A DNA stretch of 57,648 nt from NCBI GenBank assembly GCA_030529185.1, contig JAUMXI010000003.1:1-57648 (forward strand), in the 5' to 3' direction. The stretch comes from Flavobacteriaceae bacterium (GTDB lineage Bacteria; Bacteroidota; Bacteroidia; Flavobacteriales; Weeksellaceae). The position numbers were made by a program, and so were the translations under genes. Below, in pieces: positions 25,267-34,471 of this stretch. Below the pieces are notes generated by a model, which had not been told where the DNA came from, did no database searches, and saw nothing but the letters and a program-made list of their open reading frames with translations. Within the stretch, counting starts at the first letter, position 1, and each line of letters opens with the position of its first letter.

Positions 25267-25965
25267 TTAATTTTCTCTTCTATTATTTCCTAAGAACATA
25301 GAAACATAATAAAGCAATTGAGCCAATGAACCTAATGCTGCTACAAGGTAAGTTCTCGCAGCCCATTTCAAGCTGTCTTCTGCTCCAGCTAATTCTTCAT
25401 TGGTGATGGTTCCTGTTTGTTTTAGCCAAGCCATTGCTCTATTACTAGCATCGTATTCTACTGGAAGTGTGACAAATGCGAATAGAGTAGTGGTAGCAAA
25501 AAGTAAAATTCCGATAAGAAATACCGTTTCCCCAAAAGCCATTTGCATTGCAATCATACCAATTCCAGCCATCATCACGAATTGAAGCAAATGAGAGCTG
25601 ATATTTACGATAGGAACTAATTTAGAACGAAGTTGAAGCATAGAATACCCTACGGCGTGTTGTACCGCGTGTCCGCATTCGTGGGCAGCAACGGCAGCGG
25701 CGGCGGCGTTTCTTTCCATATATACGGCTTCGGAGAGATTTACCGTTTTATCCATTGGGTTGTAATGGTCGGTTAGTTTTCCTGCTACGGAAATTACCTT
25801 TACATCGTGGATGCCGTGGTCGGAGAGCATTTTTTCAGCAATTTCTTTTCCAGACATTCCGTTTCTCAATCTCACATTGGAGTAGTGGGCAAATTTAGCT
25901 TGTAGTCTATTCTGCACCAGCATACTCAAAAGCATAATTCCGCCTAATATTAAATAATACGTCAT
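25267..25965 (-). CDS. Membrane zinc metallopeptidase (YugP-like)
   Basis: Integral membrane neutral metallopeptidase family. The HExxH site is HECGH (residues about 95-99) in AAAAVAAHECGHAVQHAVGYSML. A short N-terminal helix (residues 1-17) and hydrophobic helices near 125-170 and at about 205-225 place the active site at the membrane face. The stretch LSEAVYMERNAAA preceding the site is typical for the family. Substrate is unknown. The stop codon directly abuts that of the IMPACT-family gene. A TACATTTG box lies upstream on the minus strand (26003-25996). Confidence 0.9.
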   Translation of the reverse strand: MTYYLILGGIMLLSMLVQNRLQAKFAHYSNVRLRNGMSGKEIAEKMLSDHGIHDVKVISVAGKLTDHYNPMDKTVNLSEAVYMERNAAAAAVAAHECGHAVQHAVGYSMLQLRSKLVPIVNISSHLLQFVMMAGIGMIAMQMAFGETVFLIGILLFATTTLFAFVTLPVEYDASNRAMAWLKQTGTITNEELAGAEDSLKWAARTYLVAALGSLAQLLYYVSMFLGNNRREN

Positions 25966-25995
25966 TTTAAAATATGGTTTTTAAATTTTCACTCT

Positions 25996-26003
25996 CAAAT
26001 GTA
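25996..26003 (-). promoter_or_regulatory. Promoter -7 box for the Zn-peptidase
   Basis: TACATTTG on the minus strand matches TAnnTTTG; no good -33 element seen. Confidence 0.4.
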
Positions 26004-26107
26004 TAAAAATTATGCCAAAGAACATTTTGTCATAAAAATTGACAGTTTTGGTTTGTTCTCCTTGTAATAAAAATCAGATTAATAGGATTTATAAAAATAA
26101 ATAATTG

Positions 26108-26115
26108 TATTTTTG
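26108..26115 (+). promoter_or_regulatory. Promoter -7 box for the gene at 26135
   Basis: TATTTTTG at 26108-26115, with the ATG 20 nt downstream; -33 element unclear. Confidence 0.45.
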
Positions 26116-26134
26116 TGATTTAATTTCATAAGGA

Positions 26135-27259
26135 ATGTCAGATTTACAGATAAAGAAAGTAGTTAGCAGTTCAGATTTAGAAAGCTTTATTAAGTTTCCG
26201 ATGTGGCTTTATAAGGATAATCCCAACTATGTTCCTCCAATGATAAAAGAAGAAAAAAACATTTGGCTAAAAGGCGAAAACCCAGCTTTGGAATATTCTG
26301 AGGCAGAGCAGTTTTTGGCATATAGAGGGGGGCAAGTAGTAGGCAGAATTGCGGTGATGATTAATCACAAAGAAGAGCAGGAATTAGGAATTAAAAAAGT
26401 GCGTTTTGGTTGGCTCGATTTTATTGATGATGAGGAAGTTTCTAAATTGCTAATTGATACAGCTATTAACTATGCTAAAAGCAAAAATTATCCTAAAATA
26501 GAAGGACCAATGGGCTTTACGAATTTGGATAAAGCAGGAATGCTGACTTTCGGGTTTGATAAATTGGCTACGATGATTGGACTTTATAACGCAGAATACT
26601 ACCCAAAACATTTGGAAAAATTAGGTTTGAAAAAGGAAAAAGAATGGATAGAATTTGAAATTAATTTCCCTGATGTTTTACCGAGTAAAATAGAGAAATT
26701 CAGCAAGTTAATTGCGGAAAAATACGAATTGAAATTGGTGAAATTTAACTCAAAAAAAGATATTCTTCCACTTGTAGAGCCGATGTTTAAATTATTAGAT
26801 GAAACTTATAAAACGCTCTCCACTTATACGCCCATTACGCCAGAGCAAATTCAGCATTATAAAGAAAAATATTTTAAATTCATTGATAAAGATTACATAG
26901 TCTGTATTCAAGATAAAAATAACGAGTTGATTTCTTTCGCCATTACAATGCCTTCATATTCAAAGGCTTTGCAAAAGGCAAAAGGCAAATTGTTCCCTTT
27001 CGGCTGGTGGCATTTGCTAAATGCAGGAAAAAAGAATGATAGAGCGAATTTCTATCTTATTGGCATTCACCCAGATTATCAAAAAAGAGGCGTGACGGCA
27101 ATTATTTTTAAAGAAATTTATGATGCTTTTAAGAAAAAAGGCGTGAAGTACTTGGAAACCAACCCAGAATTGGAGGAAAATACAAGCGTTCAGGCTCTTT
27201 GGCAAGATTATAACCCTGTCAATCATAAGAGAAGGAGAACATATTCTTTGGATATTTAA
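26135..27259 (+). CDS. GNAT-like two-domain protein, YghO-type
   Basis: The 374-residue cytoplasmic protein resembles the YghO-like branch of the GNAT superfamily. The N-terminal part has FPMWLYKDNPNYVPP and GRIAVMINH (beta-strand before the acetyl-CoA site). The middle has GPMGFTNLDKAGML, and the C-terminal half has FYLIGIHPDYQKRGVTAII, a good match to the GNAT motif A pyrophosphate loop (HPDYQKRGV). Substrate is unknown; I infer acyl-CoA binding only from that loop. The next gene starts 10 nt downstream, suggesting co-transcription. Confidence 0.72.
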   Translation: MSDLQIKKVVSSSDLESFIKFPMWLYKDNPNYVPPMIKEEKNIWLKGENPALEYSEAEQFLAYRGGQVVGRIAVMINHKEEQELGIKKVRFGWLDFIDDEEVSKLLIDTAINYAKSKNYPKIEGPMGFTNLDKAGMLTFGFDKLATMIGLYNAEYYPKHLEKLGLKKEKEWIEFEINFPDVLPSKIEKFSKLIAEKYELKLVKFNSKKDILPLVEPMFKLLDETYKTLSTYTPITPEQIQHYKEKYFKFIDKDYIVCIQDKNNELISFAITMPSYSKALQKAKGKLFPFGWWHLLNAGKKNDRANFYLIGIHPDYQKRGVTAIIFKEIYDAFKKKGVKYLETNPELEENTSVQALWQDYNPVNHKRRRTYSLDI

Positions 27260-27269
27260 AAATAAGAAA

Positions 27270-27701
27270 ATGATGAACAAAAAAATAGCCATTGATTTTG
27301 ATGGCACCATCGTGGAAGATGCTTATCCTGGGATTGGAAAACCTCAGGCATTTGCTTTTGAAACGCTTAAAAGTTTAGAGTCAAAAGGTTATCGGTTGAT
27401 TTTATGGACTTACCGAAGTGGAAAAAGACTAGAAGAAGCCGTGGAATTTTGCCGAAAAAACGGAATAGAATTTTATGCTGTAAATTCTAGTTTTGAAGGA
27501 GAAGTTTTTGATATTTCTGAGCAGTCCCGAAAAATAGATGCCGATATTTTCATTGATGATAGAAATTTGGGAGGTTTCCCAGGCTGGGGAGAGGTTTATG
27601 AAATCATCACTCAAAAAATAGAATTTGGAATTTCTAATGGTGAAGTTTTGCCTTATTCAAGATTAAAAAAAGAGAAAAAAAGGGGCTTGTTTTGGTGGTG
27701 A
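27270..27701 (+). CDS. Small HAD-like hydrolase domain protein
   Basis: The 143-residue protein opens with the HAD nucleophile motif AIDFDGTIVED, then the helix-strand unit LKSLESKGYRLILWTYRSGK (Thr as motif II). It ends with the acidic motif IFIDDRNLGGFPGWGEVYE. The short length and absence of a cap domain fit a group of small Bacteroidota HAD proteins without a known substrate. Translation can start at either Met of MMNKK; 27270 is given. It probably shares a transcript with the GNAT-like gene. A double hairpin with no T tract follows it. Confidence 0.8.
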   Translation: MMNKKIAIDFDGTIVEDAYPGIGKPQAFAFETLKSLESKGYRLILWTYRSGKRLEEAVEFCRKNGIEFYAVNSSFEGEVFDISEQSRKIDADIFIDDRNLGGFPGWGEVYEIITQKIEFGISNGEVLPYSRLKKEKKRGLFWW

Positions 27702-27729
27702 TAGTATTACGCAATGAATCTCTTATGTT

Positions 27730-27772
27730 GATAGGAGGCTAGGTTTTGAATAAAACCAATGCTTTTCCTATC
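27730..27772. other. Two-tier hairpin between the HAD-like gene and map
   Basis: GATAGGA (27730-27736) pairs with TCCTATC (27766-27772), enclosing a second stem GGTTTT (27742-27747) with AAAACC (27752-27757) and a GAAT loop. No T run follows, so it is not a standard terminator. The rest of the 157-nt gap (27702-27858) holds nothing else I recognise. Confidence 0.5.
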
Positions 27773-27858
27773 ATTTACAGAGTAGAAGAAATATGTAGCT
27801 TATGGTATTTTAGCTAAAGGAAAATAGGTATAATTAATAAAAAAGTGAATATTTAAGA

Positions 27859-28668
27859 ATGATTCGTTTAAAATCTATTGAAGAACTTCGTTTGATGAGG
27901 GAGAGTGCCCAGTTGGTTTCTAAAACCTTGGGAATGTTGGCAAAAGAGATAAAACCAGGGATTACTACGCTGTATTTGGATAAATTAGCTCACGATTTTA
28001 TTTTTGACCACGGCGGAAGACCTGGTTTTTTGGGAATGTATGATTTCCCAAATACGCTTTGTATTTCGCCTAACGCAGAGGTGGTTCACGGAATTCCGAA
28101 TAATAAACCTTTGCAGGAAGGTGATATTTTGTCGGTGGATTGTGGCGTTTATATGAACGGATTTTACGGCGATCACGCTTATTCCTTTGAAGTAGGAGAA
28201 GTAAAACCTGAAATCAAAAAATTATTGAAAATCACTAAAGAATCCCTCTATAAAGGAATTGAGCAATGTATTAGAGGAAAAAGAGTGGGAGATATCTCTA
28301 ATGCCATTCAGACTTATTGCGAAAGCCACGGCTATGGTGTGGTGCGAGAATTGGTGGGGCACGGATTGGGACGAGAAATGCACGAAGACCCACAAGTCCC
28401 AAATTACGGAAAAAGAGGTTCGGGAAAAGTGCTGAAAGATGGCATTGTCTTAGCGATTGAACCGATGATTAATCTCGGAACGGAAAAAGTAGTTTTCCAC
28501 GATGATGGCTGGACGGTGACCACCGAAGACAGTCAGCCTTCTGCCCACTTTGAACACAATGTGGCTATCATTAAAGGGAAACCCGTTTTGCTCTCTACTT
28601 TTAAATATATTTATGATGCCTTAGGGGTTGAAAGTAATGAGGAAGAGCCTTTTACAATGGATTTTTAG
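27859..28668 (+). CDS. map: Methionine aminopeptidase, type I
   Basis: Removes initiator methionine. All five dinuclear metal ligands are in place: Asp94 and Asp105 (VDCGVYMNGFYGDHAY), His168 (GHGLGREMHED), Glu201 (IEPM) and Glu232 (FEHNVAI), with the catalytic His74-equivalent in EVVHGIPN. Length of 269 without an N-terminal zinc finger identifies the bacterial type I form. In Bacteroidota a map gene is often in the ribosomal-protein operon; this one stands alone. It ends at a 16-bp terminator shared with ribF. Confidence 0.96.
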   Translation: MIRLKSIEELRLMRESAQLVSKTLGMLAKEIKPGITTLYLDKLAHDFIFDHGGRPGFLGMYDFPNTLCISPNAEVVHGIPNNKPLQEGDILSVDCGVYMNGFYGDHAYSFEVGEVKPEIKKLLKITKESLYKGIEQCIRGKRVGDISNAIQTYCESHGYGVVRELVGHGLGREMHEDPQVPNYGKRGSGKVLKDGIVLAIEPMINLGTEKVVFHDDGWTVTTEDSQPSAHFEHNVAIIKGKPVLLSTFKYIYDALGVESNEEEPFTMDF

Positions 28669-28682
28669 ATTAATAATAAGAA

Positions 28683-28718
28683 AAAAAATACCCTTCAAAA
28701 CCTTGAAGGGTATTTTTT
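28683..28718. terminator. Bidirectional terminator between map and ribF
   Basis: A 16-bp perfect stem (28683-28698 with 28703-28718, AACC loop) with terminal A and T runs that gives a U-tail on either strand. Confidence 0.88.
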
Positions 28719-28721
28719 GTT

Positions 28722-29642
28722 TTAAAACTGAAATTTTTCTGTGAGTTTTTTATCTTCATCTAATCGTTCTATTAATTTTTCCAAACTCTCAAATTTTATC
28801 TCTTCATGGAGAAAATCACGGAATTTTAAAGTGAGGGGTTCGCCATAAATATCCTCGTTAAAATCTAAAATATAGACTTCAACGCTTAATTTTTCTCCGC
28901 CCACTGTGGGATTTGTGCCAATACTCAACATTCCTTTGTAGAGTTTGTTTTTTAGCCAAACCTCCACGATATAAGCCCCTTTTTTTGGTAAAAGTTTCCC
29001 TTCTTCTACGGAAATATTGGCGGTAGGATAGCCGATGGTTCGCCCGATTTTATTACCGTCAATTACTCGCCCTGAAATTGAGTAATGGTAGCCTAACATT
29101 TTGTTGGCTTTCAGGATATTACCTTCCAATAAGGCTTTCCTAATTTTTGTGGAACTAATATTTTCTTGCCCCAAATTAATAGCTTCTAATTGCTGAACCT
29201 CAAAATCTAATTCTTTTCCCATTTTTTTTAATAAAGCAAAATCCCCTTTTTGATTTTTTCCAAATCGGTGGTCGTGTCCCACCAAAATGTATTTCATTTT
29301 AAGTTTATCAACCAAAATCTTTTTTACAAATTCTTCAGCTTCCAGATTTTTAAAATCATCATTAAATTTTTGAAGAAAAAGGAAATCAATATTTTTTTTT
29401 GCCAGAATATTTTTTTTCTCTTCCAAATTAGTTAAAAGTTGAAGCTGAAATTCAGGATTTAAAATTTTTCTTGGATGAGGCCAAAATGAAAATATTCCTG
29501 AAGCGTAATTTTTCTCTTCAGATACTTTATTTAAGGCGTTAATAATAGCATTATGCCCACAGTGGACACCATCAAACATTCCCAAAGAAATAACCATAAA
29601 TTGGGAGCTTTTATATCGTGATAAATCTCTAATTATTTCCAA
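28722..29642 (-). CDS. ribF: Bifunctional riboflavin kinase/FAD synthetase RibF
   Basis: Makes FMN and then FAD. The N-terminal adenylyltransferase shows GMFDGVHCGHNAII, PHPRKIL and GHDHRFGK, followed by SSTKIRKALLEG. The C-terminal flavokinase has GRTIGYPTANI, GAYIVEV, SIGTNPTVGG and EDIYGEPLTLKFRDFLHEE. The open frame runs to 29690, but those extra residues do not fit. A TTG at 29642 starts the family-like MEIIRDLSRY and lies 17 nt after the promoter box. With that start the protein has 306 residues. It diverges from atpD across about 100 nt. Confidence 0.92.
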   Translation of the reverse strand: MEIIRDLSRYKSSQFMVISLGMFDGVHCGHNAIINALNKVSEEKNYASGIFSFWPHPRKILNPEFQLQLLTNLEEKKNILAKKNIDFLFLQKFNDDFKNLEAEEFVKKILVDKLKMKYILVGHDHRFGKNQKGDFALLKKMGKELDFEVQQLEAINLGQENISSTKIRKALLEGNILKANKMLGYHYSISGRVIDGNKIGRTIGYPTANISVEEGKLLPKKGAYIVEVWLKNKLYKGMLSIGTNPTVGGEKLSVEVYILDFNEDIYGEPLTLKFRDFLHEEIKFESLEKLIERLDEDKKLTEKFQF

Positions 29643-29659
29643 AAAATAAAATTTGATGA

Positions 29660-29690
29660 CAAATATGATAAAAATCTTGGTTTTTGACAA
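29660..29690 (-). promoter_or_regulatory. Predicted promoter for ribF
   Basis: Minus strand TTG at 29690-29688, 20-nt spacer, CATATTTG at 29667-29660 (one base off TAnnTTTG). Confidence 0.45.
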
Positions 29691-29712
29691 TGTTATTTTG
29701 CAAACTTTTATT

Positions 29713-29720
29713 TATATTTG
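29713..29720 (+). promoter_or_regulatory. Promoter -7 box for atpDC
   Basis: TATATTTG at 29713-29720; the nearest TTTG elements are at unusual distances (12 or 26 nt). Leader of about 17 nt to the ATG at 29743. Confidence 0.5.
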
Positions 29721-29739
29721 CAGTCAAGAAAAAAATTAA

Positions 29740-31251
<1,512 letters not shown>

Positions 31252-31267
31252 ATAGAAACAAGATGAT

Positions 31268-31304
31268 GAGAATTGAGAATCAAGTTTTTTGGTTCTCGGT
31301 TCTT
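31268..31304 (+). other. Intercistronic hairpin between atpD and atpC
   Basis: 14 pairs, four of them G-T: bases 31268-31281 with 31291-31304, loop AAGTTTTTT. The arms each contain an imperfect duplication (GAGAATTGAGAAT). There is no terminal T tract, so transcription probably continues. It may affect mRNA processing or the relative yield of the two proteins. Confidence 0.55.
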
Positions 31305-31326
31305 TAATCTATAATCTAAATGAATT

Positions 31327-31611
31327 ATGAATATAAAAATATTAACGCCAGAGTTAGTAGTTTTTGAAGGCGAAGTAGAATCTGTTTTGCTACCTGGGGA
31401 ATTGGGTGAATTTCATATTTTGAATGATCACGCTCCTGTAGTTTCTTCCTTGAAAATGGGAAAAGTAAAGCTGATTACTTCAAAAATAGAGAATAAAGAT
31501 TATGCTAAATTCTTTACACCTGAGCCACAAAGAAATAATTGCTATTCTTATGCAATTGATGGAGGGGTAATTGAATTTAATAATAACACAGGAATCATCC
31601 TTTGTGATTAA
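31327..31611 (+). CDS. atpC: ATP synthase F1 subunit epsilon, short form
   Basis: Central-stalk subunit. The N-terminal beta-sandwich is clear (KILTPELVVFEGEVESVLLPGELGEFHILNDHAPVVS). At 94 residues it ends after the sandwich, whereas E. coli epsilon (139) has an additional C-terminal helical hairpin. I recall short forms as common in Bacteroidota. Without the helices, the ratchet-type self-inhibition by epsilon is not expected. It is co-transcribed with atpD and followed by a strong terminator. Confidence 0.93.
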   Translation: MNIKILTPELVVFEGEVESVLLPGELGEFHILNDHAPVVSSLKMGKVKLITSKIENKDYAKFFTPEPQRNNCYSYAIDGGVIEFNNNTGIILCD

Positions 31612-31640
31612 TGTGAAGGCTCATTTTTGAAAAATATTAT

Positions 31641-31676
31641 AAAGTCATTGAAATAATTTATTTTGATGACTTTTTT
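31641..31676 (+). terminator. Terminator of atpDC
   Basis: AAAGTCATTGAAAT (31641-31654) pairs with ATTTTGATGACTTT (31660-31673, two wobbles), followed by T to 31676. Confidence 0.82.
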
Positions 31677-31713
31677 ATTGAATAGAGCTAAATAAAAATT
31701 ATAAAAGAATTCT

Positions 31714-31721
31714 TATTTTTG
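31714..31721 (+). promoter_or_regulatory. Promoter -7 box for tpx
   Basis: TATTTTTG at 31714-31721, 17 nt before the ATG; -33 element not evident. Confidence 0.45.
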
Positions 31722-31738
31722 TAGAAAATTATTAAGAA

Positions 31739-32236
31739 ATGGCAAAAATTACATTAGCGGGAAATCCCATCAATACGATTGGGGAACTTCCTAAGATTGG
31801 GGAAAAGGTAAAGAATTTCGTGTTGGTAGCAGCAGATTTGTCCGAAACAACATTAGAAGATTTTAAAGGAAAAAAGCTTATTCTTAACTTTTTCCCGAGC
31901 ATTGATACTGGAATTTGCTCAGCTTCGGCTAGAAAATTTAATGAGAAAGCTTCTTTGCTGGATAACACTTTGGTTATTAATATTTCAAAGGATTTGCCTT
32001 TTGCTTTGGCAAGATTTTGTGCATCGGAGGGCTTAGAAAATGTCATTAACCTTTCGGATTTTAGAGGGCAGACAGCAAGGGATTATGGTTTGGAAATCAT
32101 AGATGGTCCATTAAAGGGGTTATTCAGCCGGGCTGTAGTTGTTCTAGATGAGGGAAATAAAGTGATTTATACAGAGCAAGTCCCTGAAATAAAGCAAGAG
32201 CCAGATTATGATTCGGCTTTATTAGTATTAAAATAA
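31739..32236 (+). CDS. tpx: Thiol peroxidase, atypical 2-Cys peroxiredoxin
   Basis: Reduces hydrogen and alkyl peroxides using thioredoxin. The family opening LAGNPINTIGELPKIG is clear. The peroxidatic Cys lies in SIDTGICSASARKFNEKA (usual form SxDTxxC) and the resolving Cys in RFCASEG. Length of 165 is typical. It is a single-gene unit with its own promoter box and a terminator downstream. No OxyR-like site is recognisable. Confidence 0.95.
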   Translation: MAKITLAGNPINTIGELPKIGEKVKNFVLVAADLSETTLEDFKGKKLILNFFPSIDTGICSASARKFNEKASLLDNTLVINISKDLPFALARFCASEGLENVINLSDFRGQTARDYGLEIIDGPLKGLFSRAVVVLDEGNKVIYTEQVPEIKQEPDYDSALLVLK

Positions 32237-32250
32237 TTTTCATTGATAAT

Positions 32251-32279
32251 AAAAGCGATAGGCATTAAGTCTATCGTTT
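32251..32279 (+). terminator. Terminator after tpx
   Basis: AAAGCGATAG (32251-32260) pairs with CTATCGTTTT (32270-32279) with one G-T pair; short T run. The remaining gap to 32463 is AT-rich with only the ABC-F promoter box recognised. Confidence 0.6.
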
Positions 32280-32435
32280 TACATTTCAAAATAGAGATGA
32301 TAATCATGGGGGCATTTTTTCTATAAGGTGCAAACTTATTATTTTGTTAATGCTTAAAGTTCTTTGCAATGTTCAAATAAAATAGTTTTTTCGCACCATT
32401 AATTTTGATAAAGTGCTGAATATTTAAAAAATCCC

Positions 32436-32443
32436 TATTTTTG
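32436..32443 (+). promoter_or_regulatory. Promoter -7 box for the ABC-F gene
   Basis: TATTTTTG at 32436-32443, 20 nt before the ATG at 32464. Confidence 0.45.
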
Positions 32444-32463
32444 CCACTTAAATTATTGGAAAT

Positions 32464-34389
32464 ATGTTATCAGTTCAGGGATTAGGCTTGCATCATTCGG
32501 GGAATTATTTGTTTCGTGATGTGAATTTTACGATAAAAAAAGAAGATAAAATAGGTTTGGTAGGGAAAAATGGAGCTGGGAAATCTACGCTTTTGAAAAT
32601 GCTTTCAGGGGAAATCAGTTTCTATGAAGGGAATGTAGTTCCTGAGGGCAATATTACCATTGGTTTTCTGAAACAAGATTTGGATTTCGTGAAAGGACGA
32701 ACCGTTTGGGACGAAACGATGCAGGCTTTTGAGCAAATCAACGCCATGAAAACTGAGCTGGAAGAGGTTAATCACCAGCTGGCTACACGCACCGACTACG
32801 AAAGTGAGGCTTACCATGACCTTATCCACCGAATGACTGAACTAAATGACCTGCTGCACCACCACGATGCCTATAATCTGGAAGGTGATATGGAAAAGGT
32901 ATTGCTCGGGCTGGGCTTCAAGGCCGATGATTTCAATAAAATTACCGATGAGTTTTCGGGCGGTTGGCGTATGAGAATTGAGTTGGCGAAGCTTTTACTT
33001 CAAAAAAATGACCTTATGCTTCTGGATGAGCCTACCAATCACCTCGATATGGAATCCATCATCTGGCTGGAAAATTTTCTGAAGGATTACCCCGGAGCTA
33101 TTGTTTTGGTGAGCCACGATAAACAGTTTATGACAGCGGTGTGCAACCGAACTTTTGACATCAACAATAAAAAAATTGACGATTATAAGGCAAATTATTC
33201 CAAATATCTTACTTTGAGAGCCGAACGCCGTGAAAAATTGGAACAAGCCAAGAAAAATCAAGATGCGGAAATTAAGCAAATGGAAGATAATATCAACCGT
33301 TTTCGTGCATCGGCTACCAAAGCGAGCTTTGCTCAATCTTTAATTAAGAAACTGGAAAAAATAGAACGAATAGAGCTGGATAATGAAGATGTTTCTAAAT
33401 TTAATATTCGTTTTCAGCAAAGTGTAGTGCCTGGAAAAGTGATTTTTGAAGCAGAAAATTTAGGGAAATCTTATGGCGATAAAAAGGTTTTTGATAATGT
33501 TGATTTTTTTGTTCAGAGGGGGCAGAAAATCGCACTCCTCGGGCAAAATGGACAAGGGAAAACTACTTTGGCAAAAATCCTCGCAGGAGAAATCAAGAAC
33601 TATACGGGGAGCTGGACGCTGGGGCATAATGTGAACATCGGCTATTTTGCCCAAAATCAGGAGGAAGTATTGAACCCGAATAAAACCGTTTTAGAGGAAG
33701 CCGAAGACGCCGCCACGGAAGAAACTCGCCCAAGAGTGAGAGATTTGTTGGGAAGTTTCCTTTTTCAGGGCGATGCAGTCACCAAGAAAACCCGAGTGCT
33801 TTCGGGAGGGGAAAGAAACCGTTTGGCATTGTGTAAATTGCTCCTTCGTCCGTTCAATACCTTGATTATGGACGAACCTACCAACCACCTTGATATTCAG
33901 TCTAAAGAAATCATTAAACTGGCTCTGCAAAATTATGACGGAACGCTCATCGTCATTTCCCATGACCGAGAGTTTCTCCAAGGACTTTGTGATAAAATTT
34001 TTGAGTTCCGAGATGGCAAAATGAAAGAGTTCCTAGGTAATATAGATGAATATCTAGAGTTCAGACAAAAGGAAAGCATTAGAGAAATCTCTGCTGAAAA
34101 AGCAAAATTAGAGATAAGAAACAAGGTACAAGATACCAGAGAAGAAAAGCCATCTGCTAATAGCCAAAAGCCAGTTGCCATTAGCAAAGAGCAAAAGCAA
34201 CTGCAAAACAAAATAAAAAAGGCGGAAGAAAAAATTGCGGACTATGAAAAGGAAATTGCAGTGCTGGAAGAGGTTTTTAGCAAGGAGAACCCTACCGATG
34301 AGGAACTGGCTAAATACAACCAACTGAAAGAAGAACTGACGGGAATAATGGAGGAATGGGAAACGCTGATGATGGAAATGGGGGAATGA
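32464..34389 (+). CDS. ABC-F family ATPase (Uup/YheS-like)
   Basis: Cytoplasmic tandem ATPase acting on the ribosome, not a transporter. The first nucleotide-binding domain has Walker A GKNGAGKST, signature SGGWRMR and LDEPTNHLD. The inter-domain linker (about 245-320) is charged and helical. The second domain has GQNGQGKTT, SGGERNRLA and MDEPTNHLD. The last 110 residues form a coiled coil (KKAEEKIADYEKEIAVLEEVF), which resembles Uup/YheS more than EttA. Length is 641. There is no sign of a membrane segment. It may protect stalled ribosomes or resist antibiotics, but the specificity cannot be read here. Confidence 0.92.
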   Translation: MLSVQGLGLHHSGNYLFRDVNFTIKKEDKIGLVGKNGAGKSTLLKMLSGEISFYEGNVVPEGNITIGFLKQDLDFVKGRTVWDETMQAFEQINAMKTELEEVNHQLATRTDYESEAYHDLIHRMTELNDLLHHHDAYNLEGDMEKVLLGLGFKADDFNKITDEFSGGWRMRIELAKLLLQKNDLMLLDEPTNHLDMESIIWLENFLKDYPGAIVLVSHDKQFMTAVCNRTFDINNKKIDDYKANYSKYLTLRAERREKLEQAKKNQDAEIKQMEDNINRFRASATKASFAQSLIKKLEKIERIELDNEDVSKFNIRFQQSVVPGKVIFEAENLGKSYGDKKVFDNVDFFVQRGQKIALLGQNGQGKTTLAKILAGEIKNYTGSWTLGHNVNIGYFAQNQEEVLNPNKTVLEEAEDAATEETRPRVRDLLGSFLFQGDAVTKKTRVLSGGERNRLALCKLLLRPFNTLIMDEPTNHLDIQSKEIIKLALQNYDGTLIVISHDREFLQGLCDKIFEFRDGKMKEFLGNIDEYLEFRQKESIREISAEKAKLEIRNKVQDTREEKPSANSQKPVAISKEQKQLQNKIKKAEEKIADYEKEIAVLEEVFSKENPTDEELAKYNQLKEELTGIMEEWETLMMEMGE

Positions 34390-34417
34390 TTGTAGAAAAA
34401 TAATTATAAAAAAATAT

Positions 34418-34425
34418 TATATTTG
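34418..34425 (+). promoter_or_regulatory. Promoter -7 box for dnaE
   Basis: TATATTTG at 34418-34425; leader of about 40 nt to the ATG at 34472. Confidence 0.45.
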
Positions 34426-34471
34426 CTTAAACCAGTTTTGAAAAATATAAATTTTAATTAAAGTCAACTCA

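Noticed and set aside
32280-32463. Small RNA (4.5S, 6S or tmRNA-like) in the tpx to ABC-F gap
   Set aside because: The gap lacks the conserved loops of these RNAs and shows only AT-rich sequence with a promoter box near its end.
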